DNA from: Lachnospiraceae bacterium
Lineage (GTDB): Bacteria > Bacillota > Clostridia > Lachnospirales > Lachnospiraceae
DNA length: 64,000 bases
Direction: 5' to 3'
Assembly: GCA_902363445.1 (NCBI GenBank)
Contig: CABJAB010000004.1
Span: 1-64,000 of the forward strand
Part shown: positions 36,303-45,848 of the stretch, one piece after another
Layout of the letters: every line of letters begins with the position of its first letter
How positions within the stretch are numbered: the first letter of the stretch is position 1
Made by a program: the position numbers and the translations under genes
Notes under the pieces: generated by a model
Databases searched by the model: none
What the model was told of the DNA's origin: nothing
The model's input: the letters and a program-made list of their open reading frames with translations, nothing else

Positions 36303-37400
36303 TCAATTCGCCGTGCCGGCATCTGTGCCCGAGGTGCCCGCGTCAGTTCCAGAAGAGCCTGTACCGTTCCCTGCCGCGCTTCCTGCCGCAGCGGCCTGGT
36401 TCCCCGCCGCCCCGCCGGACAGCTGATCCATCAGCATGGTACTGGTGCTGTCAGTGCCGTCGATAATGACCTTCAGGTTGGGAAGCACCGCTTCCATCGT
36501 TTCATAAAACATTCTCTGTTTCGTGACCAGCGGATTCTTTACATATTCCTCATATTGGGCGTTGAACATCGATACATCCGCGTGAGCTTCATTGATGCGT
36601 TTCGTCTTGGTGGATTCGGCTTCCTGCAGAATCTGATCCACATCCGCCTCTGCCTTGGGAAGCTTTTCATTCCTGTACTTATTGGCGTTGTTAATGGAGG
36701 TTTCCTTCCCCTGCTTCGCAGTCTCCACGTCTTTAAACGCCTCCAATACCTCAAGCGTAGGAGGTTCGGAATCCTGTATGGTGATGTTCACCAGTTGTAG
36801 GCCGATATCTTTCTGCTCCAGCTGTTCCAGCAGCAGCTCTTTTATCTTAGACTGAATCTCATTTTTTCCTGTCGTCAGCACGCTGTCCACATCATAATTA
36901 CTCACCACGCTCCTGATGCAGCTCTGGGCCAGATTTCTAAGGACCTCCACCGGCTTTTCAGAAGCGAACACGGCTTTCACCGGATCCGACACACGGTACT
37001 CCACATAGAAGTCTATATCCACAAAATTGAAGTCGGACGTGATCATCACCGCCTCTTCGGTCACCGCCTGCCCTTCACTGTCAAATCCTACGGAAAATCC
37101 CTGAATAGTGGTGTCCACTTTCTTCACCTGCTGTACGAACGGGACCTTAAAATGCAATCCGGATTCTTTTACGGATTTGGCGACTCCAAAAGTTGTGACC
37201 ACCGCCTGTTCCTGTTCGTTGATGGTATAAGTAGAATTAAAAGCCAGCAGGATCACCACCACTGCGGCCAGCAGGATGACCGATACCCGTTTTCCATGCT
37301 TCAGGACCTTTTTCCCTTTTCCTGATTTTTTCGGACCGTCGGAATCTGGCTCTACCACCTTCGGTCCTTTGTTAAAATAAGTTTCAAAAAAGCTTCTCAT
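36303..37400 (-). CDS. hflK: FtsH protease activity modulator HflK
   Basis: A 365-residue SPFH protein: short N-terminal cytoplasmic part, one membrane segment (VILLAAVVVILLAFNSTYTI), SPFH domain (NEQEQAVVTTFGVAKSV ... ITIQDSEPP) and coiled coil. The last 35 residues or so are a low-complexity Gly/Ala/Ser/Thr tail with SGTDAG repeats. It is the first gene downstream of a consensus promoter, a yybP-ykoY-type aptamer and a terminator, so hflKC expression probably depends on metal. AGGAGG precedes the ATG. Confidence 0.93.
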   Translation of the reverse strand: MRSFFETYFNKGPKVVEPDSDGPKKSGKGKKVLKHGKRVSVILLAAVVVILLAFNSTYTINEQEQAVVTTFGVAKSVKESGLHFKVPFVQQVKKVDTTIQGFSVGFDSEGQAVTEEAVMITSDFNFVDIDFYVEYRVSDPVKAVFASEKPVEVLRNLAQSCIRSVVSNYDVDSVLTTGKNEIQSKIKELLLEQLEQKDIGLQLVNITIQDSEPPTLEVLEAFKDVETAKQGKETSINNANKYRNEKLPKAEADVDQILQEAESTKTKRINEAHADVSMFNAQYEEYVKNPLVTKQRMFYETMEAVLPNLKVIIDGTDSTSTMLMDQLSGGAAGNQAAAAGSAAGNGTGSSGTDAGTSGTDAGTAN

Positions 37401-37503
37401 ACTTAACCTCCTGTATGTATGATGATAACCTCCGAGTTACTTCCGGAGCCCGCTGCGGAGCTTCCAAGGCCTTTCTCCGGATTTCCTGTCATATAAAAGA
37501 AAA

Positions 37504-37541
37504 AGACCTTTACCGCAGCCGTCCGGCTGCAATAAAAGTCT
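37504..37541 (-). terminator. Terminator of the expression platform upstream of hflK
   Basis: A 17-bp stem with three G-U pairs (37504-37520 with 37525-37541), GTCC loop on the plus strand, followed on the minus strand by TTTTCTTTT. It reuses the 3' strand of the aptamer P1 helix (37531-37541), so the two structures exclude each other. Confidence 0.88.
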
Positions 37542-37629
37542 TGCTATTAAGCTATCTGCGGGTTAGTCCCTAACCGTCGTGACGCAGGATAGAACATCTT
37601 CTCTTCGATGTTAGCTACTCCCTCTTATT
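37531..37629 (-). promoter_or_regulatory. yybP-ykoY-family (Mn2+) riboswitch aptamer
   Basis: On the minus strand the segment opens with AGAGGGAGTAGC and closes with TAGCAAGACTTTTATT, the two conserved strands of the yybP-ykoY motif. P1 pairs the outer ends, P2 pairs AACATC with GATGTT, and the third arm pairs CTATC/GATAG and CTGCG/CGCAG around a GGTTAG-GGA-CTAACC hairpin. It starts at the predicted transcription start. Known members sense Mn2+ and usually act as ON switches. The linked gene here is hflK, not a Mn exporter. Recognition is by motif memory, not a covariance search. Confidence 0.85.
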
Positions 37630-37636
37630 GAGAAAT

Positions 37637-37665
37637 AGTATACACAGAAGCGGCAGCTTTGTCAA
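37637..37665 (-). promoter_or_regulatory. Promoter of riboswitch-hflKC
   Basis: Perfect TTGACA (37660-37665), 17 nt, TATACT (37637-37642) on the minus strand, right before the aptamer. Confidence 0.88.
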
Positions 37666-37733
37666 CGATAAATGGATTTCATATTTATTAACAATTCGTT
37701 ACAGCGTCCATCCGCTCAAGCTCGTTTTTTCTG

Positions 37734-38960
37734 TCATGAGCCCTGGAAAATCCCCTTCTGTTTTACTACCTTCGGGCGGTATCCCTTTTCCTCCAGAGCA
37801 TTTACGATCTGATGCTTATGCTCAGTTCCAAAAGCCTCCAGCGTGATCCGAAGCTCCACGGCGTCATTCCTGTTAATGCTCACGAACTGATTATGCTCCA
37901 GCTTGATTACATTTCCCTGCATTCCGGCGATCACAGAGGAAACATTCACCAATTCGCCCGGCTTATCCGGAAGCAGTACGGATACGGTAAAGATCCGGTC
38001 CCTCTGGATCAGCCCGTGCTGTACGATGGAAGACATGGTGATCACATCCATGTTTCCGCCGCTGATAATGGAAACTACTTTTTTATTTTTTACATCCAGG
38101 TGCTTAAGAGCAGCTACTGTTAAAAGCCCGGAATTTTCCGCCACCATTTTGTGATTCTCCACCATATCCAAAAACGCCACGATAAGCTCCGTATCCTCCA
38201 CGGTTATGATATCGTCCACATTCTCCTGGATATAAGGCAGTAGAAGATCACCCGGCGTCTTCACAGCGGTGCCGTCCGCGATGGTATTTATCTTAGGCAG
38301 AGTGACCACCTGCCCCTGGCGCAGGGATTCCTGCATGCAGTTGGCTCCGGCCGGTTCCACACCGATGACCTTAATGCTGGGATTCAAAAGCTTTGCAAGC
38401 GTGGAAACGCCAGTACAGAGTCCGCCCCCGCCGATGGGTACCAGGATATAGTCCACCGTAGGAAGTTCCTTGACGATCTCCATGGCAATGGTTCCCTGTC
38501 CGGTCGCCACGGTGAGGTCATTGAAGGGATGGATAAAAGTGTACCCGTTTTCCTCTGCCAGCTGATAGGCATATTCACATGCCTCATCGTATACGTCCCC
38601 ATAAAGAACGACCTCGGCGCCATAGCTTTTAGTCCTGTTCACCTTCATAAGAGGCGTCGTGGTAGGCATCACTACGACCGCTTTTGCTCCGAACTTCTTT
38701 GCAGCATAAGCCACTCCCTGCGCATGGTTTCCGGCGGATGCGGTGATCAGGCCCTTTGACCGCTCCTCTTCTGTCATCGTGCTGATTTTATAATAAGCCC
38801 CCCGTACCTTATAGGCTCCCGTATACTGCAGATTTTCCGGCTTAAAATATACCTTATTTCCGGTCTGTGCGCTGAAATACTCACTAAATACCAGCTTTGT
38901 CTCCAGTGTTACATTGCTGACGGCCTCCGCCGCCTCTTCAAATTTCTCAAGTGTCAGCAT
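37734..38960 (-). CDS. ilvA: Threonine ammonia-lyase
   Basis: A 408-residue PLP enzyme. Lys51 in GAYKVRGAYY is the expected Schiff-base lysine, SAGNHAQGVAYAA and the phosphate loop GGGGLCTG follow, and residues from about 330 form an ACT domain (FTVSVLLPDKPGELVNVSS). It deaminates threonine to 2-oxobutanoate. The length and single ACT domain fit the TdcB/IlvA type seen in Clostridia; whether it is catabolic or biosynthetic is unclear. It follows ftsY by 31 bp. Confidence 0.92.
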   Translation of the reverse strand: MLTLEKFEEAAEAVSNVTLETKLVFSEYFSAQTGNKVYFKPENLQYTGAYKVRGAYYKISTMTEEERSKGLITASAGNHAQGVAYAAKKFGAKAVVVMPTTTPLMKVNRTKSYGAEVVLYGDVYDEACEYAYQLAEENGYTFIHPFNDLTVATGQGTIAMEIVKELPTVDYILVPIGGGGLCTGVSTLAKLLNPSIKVIGVEPAGANCMQESLRQGQVVTLPKINTIADGTAVKTPGDLLLPYIQENVDDIITVEDTELIVAFLDMVENHKMVAENSGLLTVAALKHLDVKNKKVVSIISGGNMDVITMSSIVQHGLIQRDRIFTVSVLLPDKPGELVNVSSVIAGMQGNVIKLEHNQFVSINRNDAVELRITLEAFGTEHKHQIVNALEEKGYRPKVVKQKGIFQGS

Positions 38961-38991
38961 TTTCCCTTTCCCTCACTTTGTATATCGTCTC

Positions 38992-39927
38992 TTATGACTG
39001 GCCCACATGGAATAGAGCATTGACAAACTCATCCGGATCAAATTTCTGCAGATCGTCCATCTGTTCGCCGATGCCGATGTATTTTACCGGAATGCCAAGC
39101 TCTGCCTGTATCGCCACGGCGATTCCTCCTTTTGCAGTACCGTCCAGCTTCGTCAGAATGATGCCGGTGATATCCGCCACCTCCCGGAACTGTCTTGCCT
39201 GCTCAAGGGCGTTCTGCCCTGTAGTCCCGTCCAGGACCACCAGCGTCTCTTTATACGCCTCCGGATATTCCTTATCTATGATCCTGTGAATCTTCCGAAG
39301 CTCCTCCATCAAATTTTTTTTATTGTGAAGACGGCCAGCGGTATCACATATCAGCACATCTGCGTTTCTGGCTTTGGCCGCCGAGACCGCGTCGTAGACT
39401 ACAGCCGCCGGATCAGACCCTTCCTGCTGCGCGATGATATCCACTCCTGCCCGTACCGCCCATTCCGTCAGCTGCTCGATCGCCGCGGCGCGGAACGTAT
39501 CGGCCGCTGCCACCAGGACCTTCTTTTTCTCTTCCTTCAGCTGTCCGGCCAGCTTTCCCACCGAAGTAGTCTTTCCCACTCCGTTGACTCCAATCACCAG
39601 CACCACCGATTTCCTGTTCTCGAATTCATAGGCATTCTCCCCCAGGTCCATCTGCTTTTTGATGGTATCGATCAGCAGCGCCTTGCATTCGGACGGCTCT
39701 TTGATCTTCCGTTCCTTTACCTGAGCCTTCAGATCCTGGATGATAGATTCCGTCGTGTGGATTCCAATGTCGCCCATGATCAGGGTCTCTTCAATCTCTT
39801 CATAAAAATCGTCGTCAATGGCGGAAAAACCGCTGAAGATGGAATCAATCCCCGCGACGATATTATCCCTGGTCTTACTTAGGCCGGCAACTAAGCGGCT
39901 GAAAAATCCTCTTTTCTCCTGGCTCAT
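38992..39927 (-). CDS. ftsY: Signal recognition particle receptor FtsY
   Basis: A 311-residue SRP-type GTPase: helical N domain, G1 GVNGVGKTTSVGKLA, DTFRAAAIEQL, CDTAGRLHNK and TKLDGTAKGG. The N-terminal acidic A domain is nearly absent, as is common in Firmicutes. It targets ribosomes to the membrane with Ffh. A promoter precedes it in the smc-ftsY gap. Confidence 0.96.
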   Translation of the reverse strand: MSQEKRGFFSRLVAGLSKTRDNIVAGIDSIFSGFSAIDDDFYEEIEETLIMGDIGIHTTESIIQDLKAQVKERKIKEPSECKALLIDTIKKQMDLGENAYEFENRKSVVLVIGVNGVGKTTSVGKLAGQLKEEKKKVLVAAADTFRAAAIEQLTEWAVRAGVDIIAQQEGSDPAAVVYDAVSAAKARNADVLICDTAGRLHNKKNLMEELRKIHRIIDKEYPEAYKETLVVLDGTTGQNALEQARQFREVADITGIILTKLDGTAKGGIAVAIQAELGIPVKYIGIGEQMDDLQKFDPDEFVNALFHVGQS

Positions 39928-39951
39928 ATATGCGCCTCCTCCGTTATACTA

Positions 39952-39981
39952 AATGTACACCTGTTTCTGCTATTCTGTCAA
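39952..39981 (-). promoter_or_regulatory. ftsY promoter
   Basis: Perfect TTGACA (39976-39981), 18 nt, TACATT (39952-39957) on the minus strand in the smc-ftsY gap. Confidence 0.6.
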
Positions 39982-40014
39982 ATAACTATAGACTAAGCCT
40001 AATATATCTACAGG

Positions 40015-43000
40015 TTATGCCGGCTGCTCCGTAAGGTCTACTGAAACCAGCGTCGACACGCCTTTTTCCTGCATGGTAATGCCATACAGCCGGTCAGCAA
40101 TCAGCATAGTCCCTCTTCTATGGGTTATCACAATAAACTGAGTATGCTTCTTAAGCTTCTCCAGATAGGCTGCGTATCGCCCCACATTACTGTCGTCCAA
40201 GGCCGCCTCAATCTCGTCCAGAAGACAGAACGGGGACGGCTTCAGGTTCTGGATGGCGAACAGCAGGCTGATCGCCGTCAGCGCCTTTTCTCCGCCGCTC
40301 AGCTGCATCATATTCTGGAGCTTCTTGCCGGGAGGCTGTGCGATGATCTGAATTCCGGCCTCCAGAAGGTCTTCTCCTTCCACCAGCTCCAAAGCGCCCT
40401 GGCCTCCGCCGAAAAGCTCCCTGAACACTCTGTCGAATTCCAATCTGATATCCCGGAATTTCTCCTCAAACTGCCGCCGCATGCCGCCGTCCAGCTCTTC
40501 AATGATCTGAATCAGGCTTTCCTCTGCTTTTTTCAGATCATCGTGCTGTCCCTTCATAAAGAAATATCTCTCAGATATTTCTTTATAGTCCTCAATGGCG
40601 TTTACGTTGACCGGGCCAAGCTCCTTAATCGCCTGTCTGAGCGCCGCCACTTGTCTTCGTATGGCAGTCAGGCTGAGCTCCTCCTCAAATGACATGGCAG
40701 AAACGGCGGAAGGCGTGAGCTCATATTCCTCCCAGAGATATTGAATCTGCTGTTCGATCAATTCCTCACATTTTTCCTTCTGGCTTTCCAGACGGTAGAC
40801 CTCCTTGTCCAGCCGGCTGATCTCGTTGGAAAGAGCCTCTCTCTTTTCAAAGAAGCTTCTCTGCTCCTTCGCATACCGCTCTTTTTCAGCCGAATATTCA
40901 GAAATGGAAGCCTCCAGACGAACCGACTCTGATGTCTTTTCCTCTATCTGGCCGCGGATTGATATAATCTGCGCCCGTTTTTCCTCCACATTTTTTCTGC
41001 AGCTCTCCATACTTTCCCGAAGGGAAGCTTCTTCCTCCTTCAAGCGTCCTGCTTCCCCTGTAATCCGGAGAATGTTCTCCAAAATAAAGCTGTCCTTCTG
41101 GGACATGGAGGAAAATTCCAGCTGGGCCTTGGAAAATTCTGCTCTGTGGGCTTCCCGCTTTTCCCGTTCCTTTTCGGCCTTCGCCTCTAATTTCTTTATT
41201 TCTCTTTCATATTCTTTATTTTTCGATTCCAGGTCTTTGCTTTCTGCTTTTAATTCTGCTTTTCCAGCTTCGATCTCCGCAAGCTGAGCCGCAAGCTGTC
41301 TTCCTTCCGCGGAAATGCTTTCATATCCTGCGGCAATTTCTTCCGCTTTCTTTCCAGCGCCGGATAAGTTTGCCTCGAGAGAGGACAATGACACCTGCGC
41401 TTTCTGAAGAGCATTTCTGTTTGCCTCAATGATTTCCTGAAGGTTCTTCATTTCCTTCGAGACTGCGGTGACTCTCTCCTGCACCTTGTCATACTGTGCA
41501 AGCACTTGATTCATGGAGCGCTCCAGCTCCTCCAGCTCTCTTTTTCTGCCAAGAAGATTGCTGCTGTTGCGGAATGCGCCTCCGGTCATGGAACCGCCTG
41601 CATTCAAAAGCTCTCCTTCTAAAGTAACAATTCGAAGCGAATACTTGAATTTTTTCGCGAGGGCAATGGCGTGATCAATGTTGTCGACCACCAGGATCCG
41701 GCCCAGCAGGTATTCAGCCAGTTTGTCATATCCACCTTTTACACTGACCAGATCATGGGCAAGGCCTATGACTCCCGGCTCCTCAAGCGCTTCTTTCTTC
41801 TGAAAGCCGCCCCGGGCCGTGATACTCGTTAAGGGCAGAAAAGTCGCCCGGCCAAATTTATTTTTCTTCAGATACTGGATCAAATTCTTCGCCGTCGACT
41901 CAGAATCCGTCACCACATTCTGAATGGAACCGCCCAGAGCCGTCTCTATGGCCGTTTCATATTCCTTCGGCGTCTCCAAAAGATCCGCCACAACACCGAT
42001 GATTCCCGGTGTAGAGGTCTTTACCTCCATGACCTTCCGGATGCTGTTTCCGTATCCTTCATACCGTTCCGCCAGATTCCTGAGAGATTCCAGTCTCGTC
42101 CGAAGTGTATGATATTCCTGCTGCTTCTGATTCAGGATCTTATTCTCATGATAAAAATTTTCCTGAGCATCCTTATATGCCAGGTTTTTTTCCTCATTCT
42201 CACGGCTGAGTCCGTCTATTTCTTCATTCGTTTCCTTAATCTGGGCCTTGATCCGGTCTATGACCTGTTTCTGCGCCTCTTCTTCGCTCTTTACCCTGAG
42301 GAGTCTCTGGCTCAGCTCGCTTTTTCTAACCTGATTCTGCTCCAGCAGGGTCACAAACCGCTGATTTTTTGCTCCCAGGGACGCTTTATCATTCAATGTG
42401 TCTAAAATGCCGTTTTTCTTGGCGCTGATTTCAAATTCCAGCGCATGAATCCTATCTTCATCCTCTTCAAGCTTTTCGCGGAGCAGCCCCTGCCTGTCGT
42501 CCAGGGCATCCAGAATCTCGTTGATTTCTCCTTTTTGCCTGGTGAAATCTGTTTTTTGCTCCATTTTATCTGAAAGCTCTCTGGAAATAGCCGACATACG
42601 GGCTTTCACATGCTCTTCACTGGCCTCTTCTGTATGGATCTGCTCCTCCAGCACCTTTATGCGGCCTTCCATGGATTCTGACGCCAGATGGCTGTTCCCC
42701 AGCGCCGTTCGGCTGCTCTCCAGTCTCTCATCCACCTGGGAAATAGTTTCCGCCAGTTCATCATACCGGCCCTTCAATTCCTCTGAACGTCTCCGGCTCT
42801 CATTAAGATTGGCAGATACAACCGCCAGATTATCCTCTATGCTCTTTTTTTTCTCTTTTTGAGCCTGGCTTTCCAGAAAGAAGCTGTGCATGTCCAGATT
42901 CTTCAGTTCTTCCTTCAGCCTGAGATATTCCTTCGCTTTTCCAGATTGTTCTTCCAAAGGACCCACCTGCTTTTCCAGCTCGGTCAGGATGTCGGTCACT

Positions 43001-43569
43001 CTGACCAGGTTCTGCTGTTCATCCAAAAGCTTCTTTTGGGCAATATTCTTTCTTTTTTTGAATTTTACGATTCCGGCTGCTTCGTCAAAAAGCTCTCTCC
43101 GGTCCTCAGGCTTTCCGCTCAGAATTTTATCGATCTGCCCCTGTCCGATGATGGAATAGCCTTCTTTCCCAATACCGGTGTCATAAAACATTTCATTGAT
43201 ATCCCGCAGACGGCACGCTGCTCCATTAAGCAGATATTCACTTTCTCCGGAACGGTAAACCCGCCTGGATACGGTAACTTCATCGTAGTCAATGGGAAGA
43301 GAATGATCGGAATTGTCGAGGGTGATCGCCACATAAGCATAGCCCTGGGGCTTCCGGTTTTGCGTTCCGGAGAATATGACGTCCTGCATGCTGGCTCCTC
43401 TGAGCTGTTTCGCACTCTGTTCACCCAGCACCCAGCGGACTGCGTCAGCCACGTTGCTCTTTCCGCTTCCATTCGGCCCCACGATTCCAGTGATGCCGTC
43501 ATTGAATTCAAATAGGATTTTATTGGCAAAGGATTTAAATCCCTGCACCTCGATACTCTTTAGAAACAT
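40015..43569 (-). CDS. smc: Chromosome segregation protein SMC
   Basis: A 1184-residue ATPase with Walker A GPNGSGKSN near residue 32, two long coiled coils, a hinge (about 510-670, starting TPGIIGVVADLLE), the signature LSGGEKALTAISLLFA and Walker B FCLLDEIEAALD near the C-terminus. It loads on the chromosome with ScpA/ScpB, which are not in the window. It follows rnc by 6 bp. Confidence 0.97.
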   Translation of the reverse strand: MFLKSIEVQGFKSFANKILFEFNDGITGIVGPNGSGKSNVADAVRWVLGEQSAKQLRGASMQDVIFSGTQNRKPQGYAYVAITLDNSDHSLPIDYDEVTVSRRVYRSGESEYLLNGAACRLRDINEMFYDTGIGKEGYSIIGQGQIDKILSGKPEDRRELFDEAAGIVKFKKRKNIAQKKLLDEQQNLVRVTDILTELEKQVGPLEEQSGKAKEYLRLKEELKNLDMHSFFLESQAQKEKKKSIEDNLAVVSANLNESRRRSEELKGRYDELAETISQVDERLESSRTALGNSHLASESMEGRIKVLEEQIHTEEASEEHVKARMSAISRELSDKMEQKTDFTRQKGEINEILDALDDRQGLLREKLEEDEDRIHALEFEISAKKNGILDTLNDKASLGAKNQRFVTLLEQNQVRKSELSQRLLRVKSEEEAQKQVIDRIKAQIKETNEEIDGLSRENEEKNLAYKDAQENFYHENKILNQKQQEYHTLRTRLESLRNLAERYEGYGNSIRKVMEVKTSTPGIIGVVADLLETPKEYETAIETALGGSIQNVVTDSESTAKNLIQYLKKNKFGRATFLPLTSITARGGFQKKEALEEPGVIGLAHDLVSVKGGYDKLAEYLLGRILVVDNIDHAIALAKKFKYSLRIVTLEGELLNAGGSMTGGAFRNSSNLLGRKRELEELERSMNQVLAQYDKVQERVTAVSKEMKNLQEIIEANRNALQKAQVSLSSLEANLSGAGKKAEEIAAGYESISAEGRQLAAQLAEIEAGKAELKAESKDLESKNKEYEREIKKLEAKAEKEREKREAHRAEFSKAQLEFSSMSQKDSFILENILRITGEAGRLKEEEASLRESMESCRKNVEEKRAQIISIRGQIEEKTSESVRLEASISEYSAEKERYAKEQRSFFEKREALSNEISRLDKEVYRLESQKEKCEELIEQQIQYLWEEYELTPSAVSAMSFEEELSLTAIRRQVAALRQAIKELGPVNVNAIEDYKEISERYFFMKGQHDDLKKAEESLIQIIEELDGGMRRQFEEKFRDIRLEFDRVFRELFGGGQGALELVEGEDLLEAGIQIIAQPPGKKLQNMMQLSGGEKALTAISLLFAIQNLKPSPFCLLDEIEAALDDSNVGRYAAYLEKLKKHTQFIVITHRRGTMLIADRLYGITMQEKGVSTLVSVDLTEQPA

Positions 43570-43575
43570 AAATTC

Positions 43576-44274
43576 TTATTCCTTTTCCCTCAGCATCAGG
43601 ATGGTCTTATATGCCGCCATCTGTTCCGCCGCCTTTTTCGTCCGTCCCTCTCCTTCTCCGGCCGCATTTCCGGCGATCACTGCCTGAACGCGGAACACCT
43701 TGCAGTGATCGGGTCCTTTCTCTTCAAGAAGCTCGTAAGACAGGCCTTCCTCGTACCGGCTCTGTACCATTTCCTGCAGGATAGTCTTGCTATCGTAAAA
43801 AAGCTTCTTATGCTCCAGATCATTCATGATAAAACGGAAGATAAACTCCTTTGCATTAGCAAAACCACCGTCTAGATAGATTGCGCCGATCAGCGCTTCC
43901 AAAGCGTCCGAAAGAATCGAATCTCTCTGTCTGCCCCCCTCGGCGTCCTCTCCTTTTCCCAGAAACAGATACTGCCCCAGTTCGATTGTTCTCGCGCAGT
44001 ATGCCAAAGTGGGTTCACATACGACGCTGGCGCGCAGCTTCGTCATCTCTCCCTCGGGCTTGTCCGGAAATTCCCGGTACAGATAATCACTGCTGGACAG
44101 CTCAAGGACCGCATCCCCCAAAAACTCCAGACGTTCATTATTCTCGGAACGCTTCATACGGTGCTCATTGGTATAGGAGCTGTGTATCATGGCATGGTAT
44201 AAAAGCGCCTTGTCACGGAACACATAGCCGACTGTATCTTCCAGCAATTTTAATTTTTCATATTCCTGATTCAT
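43576..44274 (-). CDS. rnc: Ribonuclease III
   Basis: A 232-residue enzyme with the signature NERLEFLGDAVLEL, the second metal-binding region (DSILSDALEALIGAIYLDGG) and a C-terminal double-stranded RNA-binding domain (SYELLEEKGPDHCKVF ... GRTKKAAEQMAA). It processes rRNA and structured mRNA. Order acpP-rnc-smc is conserved. Confidence 0.96.
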   Translation of the reverse strand: MNQEYEKLKLLEDTVGYVFRDKALLYHAMIHSSYTNEHRMKRSENNERLEFLGDAVLELSSSDYLYREFPDKPEGEMTKLRASVVCEPTLAYCARTIELGQYLFLGKGEDAEGGRQRDSILSDALEALIGAIYLDGGFANAKEFIFRFIMNDLEHKKLFYDSKTILQEMVQSRYEEGLSYELLEEKGPDHCKVFRVQAVIAGNAAGEGEGRTKKAAEQMAAYKTILMLREKE

Positions 44275-44304
44275 GATTCTTTCCCCTTACTTATTCCTAA
44301 AAGC

Positions 44305-44335
44305 AAAGCCCCATCCGAAATCCGGCCAGGGCTTT
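44305..44335 (-). terminator. Possible attenuator between acpP and rnc
   Basis: A 7-bp stem (44305-44311 with 44329-44335), extendable inside with imperfect pairing, followed on the minus strand by GCTTTTAGG. The T-run is short; partial termination would favour acpP over rnc. Confidence 0.5.
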
Positions 44336-44350
44336 TTCCGAATCTGTTAT

Positions 44351-44581
44351 TTAATTGCAGGCGTTCTTGATCTGCTCCACCGCGTCTCCCACCGTGACAA
44401 TCTGCTCCGCCGCCTCGTTGGGAATCTCGATGTCAAATTCTTCCTCGATCCCCATGATAATCTGGAATATATCCAGCGAATCCGCCCCCAGATCATCCAC
44501 AAACGTGGTATCCATCGTTATCTCATCTGTCTCTACGTTCAATACCTCTGCAATAATCCCCTGTAGTTTTTCAAATTCCAT
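44351..44581 (-). CDS. acpP: Acyl carrier protein
   Basis: A 76-residue ACP with the phosphopantetheine attachment site LGADSLDIF (Ser35) and the acidic helix II that binds fatty-acid enzymes. It follows plsX by 16 bp, the standard pairing. Confidence 0.97.
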   Translation of the reverse strand: MEFEKLQGIIAEVLNVETDEITMDTTFVDDLGADSLDIFQIIMGIEEEFDIEIPNEAAEQIVTVGDAVEQIKNACN

Positions 44582-44597
44582 AGAAATTCACCCTTTC

Positions 44598-45617
44598 CTA
44601 TTCATTCTCCTCTTTTTTTATAAAACACGCTTTTATTTTCTCATTGATTTTCTGCTCTTTAAACGTCACACACTGGAAGATCGTGTTCTTCACTTCTTTT
44701 GCGCCGGCGTTCCCATGAGTTTTCACTACCAATCCGTTAAGCCCCAGCATCGGCGCTCCGCCGTACTCTGTGGCATCAAAGGTCTTGAGCGTCTCCTTCA
44801 GAGCCGGCTTCACCAAAAGAGCTCCCATTTTAGAACGGAAGGTAGACATCATACCTTTCTTTATTTCTCCGATGAGGGCAGATCCAAGCCCCTCATACAG
44901 CTTAAGGATCACATTACCGGAGAAGCCCTCTGCCACGATCACGTCCGCGCCGCCGTGAGGTATCTCCCTCGCCTCTATGCTTCCTGTGAAATGGATATCG
45001 CCGCATTCCTTGAGAAGCGGAAATGTCTCCTTTACCAAAGCATTTCCTTTTTCTTCCTCCACGCCCACATTGACTATGGCGACCCTCGGTTTTTTAATGC
45101 CTATGACATGCTCCATGTAAATAGAACCCATTTTCGCAAACTGTACCAGGTGGCTGGCACGGGCGTCCACGTTCGCTCCGCTGTCCACCAGAAGGGACAC
45201 GCCCTTTGTCGTGGGAATCAGTGTCGCCAGAGGCGGCCTTTCCACTCCCCGGATCCTGCCTACCACAAGCTGTCCTCCTACTAGAATGGCCCCGGTGCTT
45301 CCGGCGGAAACAAAGGCATCCGCCTCCCCCTTCTTCACCATGGTCTGAGCCACTACGATAGAAGAGTCCTTTTTTCTTCGGATGGCCGTGACAGGCGCTT
45401 CCTCTGTGGTGATCACCTCAGATGCGCTGCGAATCTCAATTCTGTCCTTTGGATAGGTGTGCTTGGAAAGCTCCGCTTTTATCGCTTCTTCTTTTCCCAC
45501 CAGGATGACCTGGATATTTTCTTTCGCATTCACCGCATCCACCGCGCCTTTTACCATCTCACCGGGAGCATTGTCGCCGCCCATGGCATCCAGCGCAATT
45601 CTTACTGTTTCCTGCAT
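44598..45617 (-). CDS. plsX: Phosphate acyltransferase PlsX
   Basis: A 339-residue enzyme (RIALDAMGGDNAPGEMVKGAV ... VSAGSTGAILVGGQLVVGRI ... VDSGANVDARASHLVQFA) that makes acyl-phosphate from acyl-ACP for PlsY. In many Firmicutes it directly follows rpmF; here about 1.07 kb containing repeat copy B separates them, and plsX has its own promoter. GGAGG lies 7 nt before the ATG. Confidence 0.96.
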   Translation of the reverse strand: MQETVRIALDAMGGDNAPGEMVKGAVDAVNAKENIQVILVGKEEAIKAELSKHTYPKDRIEIRSASEVITTEEAPVTAIRRKKDSSIVVAQTMVKKGEADAFVSAGSTGAILVGGQLVVGRIRGVERPPLATLIPTTKGVSLLVDSGANVDARASHLVQFAKMGSIYMEHVIGIKKPRVAIVNVGVEEEKGNALVKETFPLLKECGDIHFTGSIEAREIPHGGADVIVAEGFSGNVILKLYEGLGSALIGEIKKGMMSTFRSKMGALLVKPALKETLKTFDATEYGGAPMLGLNGLVVKTHGNAGAKEVKNTIFQCVTFKEQKINEKIKACFIKKEENE

Positions 45618-45733
45618 CTTCTTTCCTCCATATTACGAAGAACCTGATATCTTCCGGTACCTTTCCCTTATGCAGAGAAAAGCGGCCGCAACTTTCAAAA
45701 GTGCCCTGCCATGTCCGAAGGATTCTAAGAAAT

Positions 45734-45762
45734 AATATACACAATATCAATCTATAAATCAA
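45734..45762 (-). promoter_or_regulatory. plsX operon promoter
   Basis: TTGATT (45757-45762), 17 nt, TATATT (45734-45739) on the minus strand, between repeat copy B and plsX. It lies only 29 bp from the end of the repeat and gives a leader of about 110 nt. Confidence 0.7.
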
Positions 45763-45791
45763 TGATTTTTCCAATTTTCTATATTTGAGTA

Positions 45792-45848
45792 TACCTTGCC
45801 GCACGAAGTGCGCCCGCCCACAGGGCATGAATTAAGGGATGCCCTTGG
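45792..45848. repeat. Left terminal inverted repeat of copy B
   Basis: 57 bp, perfect inverse complement of 46584-46640. Each arm itself folds into two hairpins: CGCAC-GAA-GTGCG and AGGGCAT/ATGCCCT. Confidence 0.92.
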
